Program-made: the position numbers and the translations under genes | Source: Paenibacillus tepidiphilus | GTDB taxonomy: Bacteria > Bacillota > Bacilli > Paenibacillales > Paenibacillaceae | Assembly (NCBI RefSeq): GCF_008635795.1 | Contig: NZ_VWRQ01000004.1 | Coordinates: 248,001-312,000, forward strand | Length of the DNA stretch: 64,000 nucleotides | Direction: 5' to 3' | The notes under the pieces: generated by a model | Databases searched by the model: none | Told to the model about the DNA's origin: nothing | Seen by the model: the letters and a program-made list of their open reading frames with translations, nothing else | Part shown: positions 58,715-64,000 of the stretch, in pieces | How the letters are laid out: each line of letters begins with the position of its first letter | Position numbering within the stretch: position 1 is the stretch's first letter

Positions 58715-59806
58715 ATGAGTATTAATCAGTACGGATGGAATGCAGCATGGGAAGAAATATGGCAGAAGACTGACAGCAGTCAGGCGGGTAGAGAGCTCCA
58801 GCCCGCCCGGATCGTCGGCGATTTCGGCAGCAAATACCGGCTCATGACCGGGCGGGGCGAGCTCTGGGGAGAGATGGCCGGCAAGCTGCGTTATACGCTG
58901 ACGGAGAAAGGCGCTTACCCGGCCGTCGGCGACTGGGTCGCGGCCGCGCTGACGGCAAGCGGCGATCAAGCCGTCATTCATGAGGTGCTGGCCCGCCGCA
59001 GCGTCATTTCGCGCAAGGTGGCCGGCACGACGCAAGAGGAGCAGATCGTGGCCGCGAACGTGGATACGCTGTTCCTGGTCAGCGCCTTGAATGACGACTA
59101 TAATGTCAGGCGGATGGAGCGCTATCTGATTATGGCCTGGAACAGCGGGGCAACTCCCGTTATTCTGCTGACCAAAGCGGATTTGTGCCCGGATGCAGGC
59201 AGGCGGATTGCCGAGATGGAGCAGGCGGCGCCCGGTGTAGCGGTCCATGCCGTCAGCGCATTGCAGGATGAAGGGCGGGAGGCGCTGCTGCCGTATATCC
59301 GGCAAGGACAGACGGTAGCCTTGACCGGTTCCTCCGGCTGCGGCAAATCGACGATGGTGAACTGGCTCAGCGGACAGAAGCTGCAGCTCACCCAAGACGT
59401 TCGTGAGGATGACAGCCGGGGACGGCACACAACCACTCACCGTGAGCTGTTTCTGCTGCCGGAAGGCGGCATCATTGTAGATACGCCCGGAATGCGCGAG
59501 CTGCAGCTCTGGGAGGATGAAGGCGGTCTGGATCTGGTCTTTGGCGATATCACCGGCCTGGCGGAGGACTGCCGCTTCAGCAACTGCCGCCATGAGGGTG
59601 AAGAAGGCTGTGCCGTGATTGCGGCAGTCGCCTCGGGGATGCTGGAAGAGAAGCGTCTGCTCAATTTCCGTAAAACCGAGCGGGAGCTGCGCTACCAGAG
59701 CAGCAAGGAAGCCAGGCAGCAGCGGAAGACGGCTTCAGCGGCGGCTAAGCCCGCCGCTCCTCGGTCCAAGAAGGTCAATTGGCGGCGGGAGCTGGAAGAA
59801 TATTAA
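58715..59806 (+). CDS. rsgA: Ribosome small-subunit-dependent GTPase A
   Basis: A circularly permuted GTPase that helps mature the 30S subunit. OB-fold N-terminus (GRGELWGEMAGKLRYTL, YPAVGDWVAA), then G4 LLTKADL before the P-loop LTGSSGCGKSTMVN, switch GRHTTTHREL, DTPGMREL, and a C-terminal zinc motif C-RFSN-C-RHEGEEG-C. 363 residues, longer than YloQ by a Lys/Ala-rich tail. Paenibacillus often carries two such genes; this may be the second. AGGAGG precedes the ATG. The upstream leader with tandem terminators suggests attenuation. Confidence 0.92.
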   Translation: MSINQYGWNAAWEEIWQKTDSSQAGRELQPARIVGDFGSKYRLMTGRGELWGEMAGKLRYTLTEKGAYPAVGDWVAAALTASGDQAVIHEVLARRSVISRKVAGTTQEEQIVAANVDTLFLVSALNDDYNVRRMERYLIMAWNSGATPVILLTKADLCPDAGRRIAEMEQAAPGVAVHAVSALQDEGREALLPYIRQGQTVALTGSSGCGKSTMVNWLSGQKLQLTQDVREDDSRGRHTTTHRELFLLPEGGIIVDTPGMRELQLWEDEGGLDLVFGDITGLAEDCRFSNCRHEGEEGCAVIAAVASGMLEEKRLLNFRKTERELRYQSSKEARQQRKTASAAAKPAAPRSKKVNWRRELEEY

Positions 59807-59851
59807 GCAGCAAGAGGGGCAACCGTCTAGAACGGTTGCCCCTCTTGCTGC
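59807..59851 (+). terminator. Hairpin after rsgA
   Basis: A ~20-bp perfect stem (GCAGCAAGAGG... with its complement) starts one base after the stop codon. It lacks a T-run, so it may stabilise the 3' end. Confidence 0.6.
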
Positions 59852-59895
59852 TTGCCGCCGCTGTGCCGGATGGCGCAGCGGGGCTATATATAAAT

Positions 59896-59964
59896 AAAAG
59901 TCCGACGGATATCATAAGCAGAGTCTACAGATGCGGTAAGCGATAGCTGTTAAGCCGGACTTTT
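59896..59964. terminator. Terminator after azoR
   Basis: AAAAGTCCG (59896-59904) pairs with CGGACTTTT (59956-59964), just beyond the azoR stop codon on the minus strand. Confidence 0.65.
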
Positions 59965-59984
59965 AACACGCTGGCGAGCGTGTA

Positions 59985-60611
59985 TTAGAACTTGGCTGCT
60001 TCAGTCTTGGCGAGATCCAGACCGGCGGCAATAATGTTTGCGGATTCAGTCGGGTTCTGGTTATGACCTTCGATGATAACCTGTGTAATGTCCTGGAAGC
60101 CCCAGAATCTCAGGTTGCCGAGAATGAAGTTTACGGCCATTTCAGCGGCTGCGGCCGGACCTTCGGAATATACACCGCCACGGGCGTTCAATACGGCGGC
60201 TTTCTTGCCGGTGATCAGACCTACAGGACCTTCAGCGGTATACTTGAAGGCTGTACCGGCCTGGTTCAGGTAGTCAATGTAAGTGTGAAGAACAGCCGGA
60301 ACGGTCATATTCCACAGCGGGAAAGCGAAGACCACTTTGTCGGCAGCAAGGAACTGGTCCAGATATTTCTTGACATTAGCGGCACCAGCAGCTTCTTCAG
60401 CAGTGGCTTCCAGACCTTGGTTGGCTTTAAAGACACCGGTGATCAGTGTGTTGTCATAGTAAGGGAGCTGTTCGGCGAACAAGTCCAGTTCAGTGACCTG
60501 ATCCTCAGGATGGGCTTCCTTGTAGCTGGACAGGAAGGCATTGTAGAGCTGAACACTTACGGCTTGCTCTGCAGGACGGTTATTAGCTTTGATGAAGAGT
60601 ACATTAGACAT
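59985..60611 (-). CDS. azoR: FMN-dependent NADH:quinone/azo oxidoreductase
   Basis: A 208-residue flavodoxin-like reductase: NVLFIKANNRPAEQAVSVQLYNAFLSSYKEAHP, FAFPLWNMTVPAVLHTYIDYLNQAGTAFKYTAEG (FMN and dimer region), ARGGVYSEGP, LRFWGFQDI. It reduces quinones and azo compounds by two electrons with NADH. The palindrome CTATATT-T-AATATAG (60646-60660) upstream may be a MarR- or HxlR-type operator. AGGAGA precedes the ATG. Confidence 0.92.
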   Translation of the reverse strand: MSNVLFIKANNRPAEQAVSVQLYNAFLSSYKEAHPEDQVTELDLFAEQLPYYDNTLITGVFKANQGLEATAEEAAGAANVKKYLDQFLAADKVVFAFPLWNMTVPAVLHTYIDYLNQAGTAFKYTAEGPVGLITGKKAAVLNARGGVYSEGPAAAAEMAVNFILGNLRFWGFQDITQVIIEGHNQNPTESANIIAAGLDLAKTEAAKF

Positions 60612-60645
60612 TATGGTTTCTCCTTAAATATATATTTATTACTAA

Positions 60646-60660
60646 CTATATTTAATATAG
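60646..60660. promoter_or_regulatory. Palindrome upstream of azoR
   Basis: A perfect 15-bp inverted repeat CTATATT-T-AATATAG, 35 bp upstream of the start. AzoR homologues in Bacillus are controlled by MarR/DUF24 repressors binding such AT-rich dyads; the regulator here is not known. Confidence 0.45.
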
Positions 60661-60736
60661 CATTTAATATTTCGTTTGTAAACTGCAGTCGAAATAAATT
60701 TTGTTTGACTCGACAGCAGGTTACTATACTTTGCAA

Positions 60737-60820
60737 GGGCACCACATCTTCTGAAGCAGGGGCGGGTTTTCGCATGTATGTATCAAGATGTAGTAAAACC
60801 GTGATATGACAGGTTTTTTT
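60737..60820 (+). ncRNA. Candidate small RNA or leader, ~85 bases
   Basis: TTGTTT (60701-60706), 18 bp, TATACT (60725-60730) faces a terminator AAAACC/GGTTTTTTT (60795-60820). The intervening RNA has alternative pairings (CATCTT with AAGATG; GGTTTT with AAAACC). No ORF inside. It could be an independent RNA or a riboswitch-like leader of the 45-residue gene at 60940. It matches no riboswitch class that I know. Confidence 0.4.
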
Positions 60821-60939
60821 GCGTTTTTAGGCAAGGTTTAAGCTGCACAGGACCCGGTTATATACGTTTTACAAGGGGGCAGGTAATCATTTCCTCTCCG
60901 CTCTGGCGAATAACCTTTATCCTAAAAGGAGCGATTGAC

Positions 60940-61077
60940 ATGTCCATTGACCGTTTCATTATTAAGAAATTGGACAACTGTCACGAAGAGCATACCCGGC
61001 ACAACTTAGTACAGTTGTTCAAACTGCGGATTCAAAAAGCGGAAAAAGAAGAAGGACGGAAACACCGGATTAGTTGA
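60940..61077 (+). CDS. Small basic protein, 45 residues
   Basis: ATG 60940 follows AAAAGGAGCG at good spacing. The product (begins MSIDRFIIKKLDNCHEEHTR, then HNLVQLFKLRIQKAEKEEGRK) is a likely amphipathic helix with a charged tail. A terminator follows at 61129-61156. I do not recognise a family. Ribosome site and terminator make it credible as a gene. Confidence 0.55.
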   Translation: MSIDRFIIKKLDNCHEEHTRHNLVQLFKLRIQKAEKEEGRKHRIS

Positions 61078-61128
61078 TGTTAAAAGCAGATGCAGACAGC
61101 GGCAACCTTAGCCATATATAGAGCGGGG

Positions 61129-61156
61129 CACATCTTCCGGGATGTGCTTTTTTTTG
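61129..61156 (+). terminator. Terminator after the 45-residue gene
   Basis: GCACATC-TTCCGG-GATGTGC followed by eight Ts. Confidence 0.9.
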
Positions 61157-61195
61157 CTGGTCCAGGATTTAATGATGCCGAGCAACCGTTTTCTT

Positions 61196-61227
61196 ACAAA
61201 AAAAACTACCCCTCTATTAATAGAGGG
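61196..61227 (-). terminator. Terminator overlapping the stop codon of the 79-residue gene
   Basis: On the minus strand CCCTCTA-TTAA-TAGAGGG is followed by GTAGTTTTTTTT. The TAA stop (61219-61217) falls in the loop. Confidence 0.8.
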
Positions 61228-61456
61228 ATAGCGCCAATGAATCATTTTCACTATAACTGTGCAATATAGCTTCAGAGCCTTTAATTTCTATACTGATCAG
61301 AGAATTCAGACATTTTTGGATGGCACTTTTGCCTTTTTGAAATTTAAGCTCCAGTGTGCTATTCAGAATGCGCAGCACCTTCTGGGTGGGTTGTTTGTTT
61401 TCGGTGGTAATATACACAGGCACAAGCTTGTTCTGAAACGTGATGAGCGTTCTCAT
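61217..61456 (-). CDS. Hypothetical protein, 79 residues
   Basis: ATG 61456 follows GAGGTGATTTCAAT. The product (MRTLITFQNKLVPVYITTENK... ISIEIKGSEAILHSYSENDSLAL) alternates hydrophobic and polar residues, suggesting a small alpha/beta protein. AT-rich relative to its neighbours. No family recognised. Confidence 0.6.
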   Translation of the reverse strand: MRTLITFQNKLVPVYITTENKQPTQKVLRILNSTLELKFQKGKSAIQKCLNSLISIEIKGSEAILHSYSENDSLALSLY

Positions 61457-61631
61457 ATTGAAATCACCTCGCTACAAGTATTTCATGTTATAGATCATAC
61501 CTGCCGTATCTTAATTTTACCTTAAAATTAGCTTATGATAACATAAAGATTGCAAGTTTCAGAGCAAGACCCAAATGAATTCTGGGCCTCAAACGGGATG
61601 ACCTTGAGCAGCCAGGAAGGATTATGAAATT

Positions 61632-62264
61632 GTGAAAACAAATGACGGACTGGATATACTGCATTTCCTGTTTCCTGACGGGGCGAGCCGCGATGTACGG
61701 CGGATGACCTCCCAGGCGGACCGGATCTGCAGGTTAATATACAATGAAGGCGAATATACGCAGGATATATGCCTGCAGGTACATAAAGACCGGACGCTGG
61801 TTTCCAGCCTGAAGCAGGCGGATGCCTTTACTTATGTATTACAGGGTCCCGCTGAAATTAAGCGGGCCTGCTTTTATTTGCTCAACTGTCTGGATGCCGG
61901 TGAGACCGCAGCGCCGGAAGCGCCGGCACTGTTGATCTCCAGGCGTAAATACGAGGAGCTGAAGGAAAATGCAGGCTCGTATACGCTGTACTTTCTCGCC
62001 GAATGCCTCAGGGCCGAGACCGGCGATCTCGTTCAGTCGGCGCAGCTGGCCCGGGTGCTGAAGTGTCACACTTCCGATGGAGAGCTGCGATTATGTTCAC
62101 GCAGCGGAACCGGATGGCAGCTGCAGCAGGCCGGATACATCGAGGACGCCGGAGGCGGGTGGCTGCTGCGCATGAGCTGCCGCACCGGAGAAGACTGGAT
62201 TGTTGCCGTTCCGGCATCCAAGACGCAATTGAGTATGGCTTTCTATGAATGGGTCACGCTATAG
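61632..62264 (+). CDS. Hypothetical protein, 210 residues
   Basis: A soluble protein (GLDILHFLFPDGASRDVRRMTSQADRICRLIYNEGEYTQD; later LLISRRKYEELKENAGSYTLYFLAECLR; C-terminal WQLQQAGYIEDAGGGWLLRMSCRTGEDWIVAVPASKTQLSMAF). No motif recognised. The GTG start at 61632 lies 11 bases after GGAAGG. It is convergent with the amylase gene, 9 bases from its stop, with no terminator between. Confidence 0.6.
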   Translation: MKTNDGLDILHFLFPDGASRDVRRMTSQADRICRLIYNEGEYTQDICLQVHKDRTLVSSLKQADAFTYVLQGPAEIKRACFYLLNCLDAGETAAPEAPALLISRRKYEELKENAGSYTLYFLAECLRAETGDLVQSAQLARVLKCHTSDGELRLCSRSGTGWQLQQAGYIEDAGGGWLLRMSCRTGEDWIVAVPASKTQLSMAFYEWVTL

Positions 62265-62273
62265 CGTGACCGG

Positions 62274-63989
62274 CTACTCCAGGACGGCGGTGGAGTATGG
62301 GGCAAGGCTAAGCTTACCGCCGCTGAAAGCAGCATCACCGGGGATGGTCTTGAGCACGGCGGAATATTGGAGGTCGTTGCTGCCCGGATGCAGCTCAAGC
62401 TCCTGCGGCTGTCCCGTTAAATTATGGACGACCAATACCTGCTGCTCCGCTGTAATTCGCTCGAATGCCATTACACCGGCATGGTCCACCGTGTAGTCAC
62501 GGATGCCGCCGGCATTCAGAGCCGGCACTTCACTCCGCATAGCGATAAGCTGGCGGTAACGGGAGAGGAGCGAATCCGCATCGGCCGACTGGCTTGCCAC
62601 GTCAGCACCGGCAATGGCGGCATTGTTGGTGCCCGCTTCCCACGAGGTTGTTCCCGCGCTGCTGCGGTCCGCCGTCCACACCATAGGCTCCCGGATGCCT
62701 TCATCCGGCTTCACGCCGAGCATGCCGATCTCTTCACCGTAATAGATAAACGGGTTACCGGGCAGGGTGAGCAGCATCGCCGCGGCCATTTTGGCATGGG
62801 CGGTGTTGCTTCCAAGCACACTCATCACCCGGTTCTGGTCATGGTTGCTGAGAAAGACCGCATCGGTAAAGTCGCCCCCGGAGATTTGGGAGTACAGCTT
62901 GTAAGTGCGTTCCAGAGTAAACGCGGCACCGCTGTTCGACTCCGTCTTGGCAGAGTTGATCAAGGTCTCGGCCAGGCCGAAGTTGAAGCCGGAGTCGAAA
63001 GCCTGGTCCAGATAAGCTCCCACCGAAGTGGCGGAATTCTCCCACACTTCGCCGACAATATATGCCTCCGGATTTACCTCGTCCATACTTGCGCGGAATT
63101 CCTGCCACCATGCTACATTCTTGTCTGTAGTGGCCTCGCTCTTGTCGGACAGCAGATCCTCGTAAATATGCTTGGCGGCATCCAGCCGGAAGCCGTCCAT
63201 CCCCAGCTCCAGCCAATATTGCCCGATATCCTTCATCTCGGTCCGTACCTGCGGATTGTCGAAATTCAAATCCGGCATTCCGTCCCAGAAGGTTCCCATA
63301 TAGTGGCTGCCCAGCACAGAATGCCACGGATTGCCGCTGCCTGCAGCACTGCTGCCCTCTGGCCTGCGGCCACTGTCCTCTGCCCAGACGTACCAGTCGC
63401 GGTGCTCGCCGCCCTTGGCAGCATCTACGAACCAGGGATGCTCCTTGGAGGTATGGTTGACCACCAGATCCATAATCACTTTAATGCCGCGCTTATGGGC
63501 CTCGGCGATCAGTTCCTTCATATCCTCCACCGTTCCATAGTCGGGATGAATCTCCCGGTAATCGGTAACATCATACCCATGATAGCTGGGGGATGGATTG
63601 ACGGGCATGAGCCAGATGCCTCCGACCCCGAGATCCTCCGTAGTGGACGGATTACCGTCGTTCAGATAATCAAGCTTCTCGGTAATGCCGCGCAAATCGC
63701 CGATTCCATCCCCGTCGGAATCATAGAAGGAACGGACAAAAATTTCATAATACACCGTCCCCGGCTGCTCATCGACGGCGGCTGCGGCTGCAGCAGGCTG
63801 CGCTGTGCTTGCGGTTGCGGCGGGGCTTCCCGCCGGTGATGTCTCTGCTGCGGCAGAGGGGGCGGCTTCGTCATTCTTAGGATTGCTGCTGCCTGAGCAG
63901 CCCGTTAGCAGCAGGGCGGATACTGCCGCGACGGCGGCCGATTTCTGGAGCAGGGCGCGGGACCTTGCGGTGGTTATTAAGTTCATCAT
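62274..63989 (-). CDS. Lipoprotein alpha-amylase, GH13
   Basis: It has a lipoprotein signal with lipobox LLTGC (Cys31), an Ala/Ser/Pro-rich linker to ~residue 72, then a GH13 (beta/alpha)8 barrel: VYYEIFVRSFYDSDGDGIGDLRGI (with a DxDxDG calcium-type loop), MDLVVNHTSKEHPWF, nucleophile Asp in DGFRLDAAKHIY, acid Glu in YIVGEVWEN, and FLSNHDQNR. The C-terminal beta domain ends AFSGGKLSLAPYSTAVLE. It degrades starch-type glucans at the cell surface. AGGAG precedes the ATG pair at 63989. Confidence 0.92.
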   Translation of the reverse strand: MMNLITTARSRALLQKSAAVAAVSALLLTGCSGSSNPKNDEAAPSAAAETSPAGSPAATASTAQPAAAAAAVDEQPGTVYYEIFVRSFYDSDGDGIGDLRGITEKLDYLNDGNPSTTEDLGVGGIWLMPVNPSPSYHGYDVTDYREIHPDYGTVEDMKELIAEAHKRGIKVIMDLVVNHTSKEHPWFVDAAKGGEHRDWYVWAEDSGRRPEGSSAAGSGNPWHSVLGSHYMGTFWDGMPDLNFDNPQVRTEMKDIGQYWLELGMDGFRLDAAKHIYEDLLSDKSEATTDKNVAWWQEFRASMDEVNPEAYIVGEVWENSATSVGAYLDQAFDSGFNFGLAETLINSAKTESNSGAAFTLERTYKLYSQISGGDFTDAVFLSNHDQNRVMSVLGSNTAHAKMAAAMLLTLPGNPFIYYGEEIGMLGVKPDEGIREPMVWTADRSSAGTTSWEAGTNNAAIAGADVASQSADADSLLSRYRQLIAMRSEVPALNAGGIRDYTVDHAGVMAFERITAEQQVLVVHNLTGQPQELELHPGSNDLQYSAVLKTIPGDAAFSGGKLSLAPYSTAVLE

Positions 63990-64000
63990 GATGAACTCCT

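Noticed and set aside
60737..60820. A cyclic-di-GMP (GEMM) riboswitch
   Set aside because: The conserved GEMM core and tetraloop-receptor sequences are not present.
1..64000. CRISPR arrays, tRNA or rRNA genes, IS elements, prophage
   Set aside because: No regularly spaced repeats, cloverleaf-like tRNA sequence, transposase or phage structural gene was found on either strand.

Overview
The window looks like chromosomal DNA of a Paenibacillus or a close relative. Genes are dense with mid-range GC and strong AGGAGG-type ribosome binding sites. There are many GTG/TTG starts and many hairpin-plus-T-run terminators, and the protein families are those usual in Bacillales (MiaB-RicA, YpdA, an YheI/YheH exporter, a decarboxylating Gnd of the short type, DUF441). 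No rRNA, tRNA, CRISPR array, IS element or prophage was seen.

Layout. 1-4.0 kb: tail of a LamG-domain protein, an HxlR regulator, then the oxidative pentose phosphate pair zwf-gnd. 4.0-10.4 kb: L-rhamnose catabolism (DeoR repressor, lactaldehyde reductase-like dehydrogenase, rhaB, rhaA, rhaD) with a dyad operator, a sigma-A promoter and a catabolite (cre) site. 10.6-15.3 kb: a ketosynthase-like gene with an altered active site, facing two paralogous regulators that join a catalytically dead alpha/beta-hydrolase fold to a SARP-type DNA-binding and activator domain; this is my best candidate for an undescribed system. 15.6-20.6 kb: miaB-ricA followed by the NAD salvage set nrtR-pncA-pncB. 20.9-22.1 kb: a secreted GH8 glucanase/chitosanase. 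22.6-25.9 kb: a two-gene 2-oxoacid:ferredoxin oxidoreductase. 26.1-29.0 kb: ROK regulator, sugar MFS permease, DUF1349 protein.

29.3-37.7 kb is one eight-gene operon: a NifX-like cofactor carrier, a NifH-like reductase, an O-acetylhomoserine sulfhydrylase, a three-part SsuABC/TauABC-type importer, and NifD-like and NifK-like subunits. All P-cluster cysteines and both cofactor ligands (Cys, His) appear kept, but nifB/E/N are absent. The gene content fits a methylthio-alkane-reductase type enzyme: import an organosulfur compound, cleave C-S reductively, fix methanethiol into methionine with MetY. An exact TGTGA-N6-TCACA (Fnr-type) site lies upstream, which would suit an oxygen-sensitive enzyme.

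37.9-45.6 kb holds moaB, a CobW-type GTPase, a Cys-rich copper-binding protein, a possible HEPN protein, a YcaQ-type glycosylase, a MerR regulator, ddh and a DUF4037 protein. 45.8-53.1 kb has a BmrC/BmrD-like heterodimeric multidrug exporter behind a leader peptide and attenuator, a HesB-like protein, and a second ABC exporter. 53.2-64 kb has a MerR regulator with a long dyad operator, a holin-like type I toxin with convergent antisense RNA, DUF441, ypdA, an ArsR-DUF2087 regulator with two palindromes on its promoter, a HAD phosphatase, rsgA behind a second leader-peptide/tandem-terminator region, azoR, short ORFs, and a lipoprotein alpha-amylase. Two copies of a roughly 190-bp inverted-repeat element lie 35 kb apart (7.9 and 43.2 kb).
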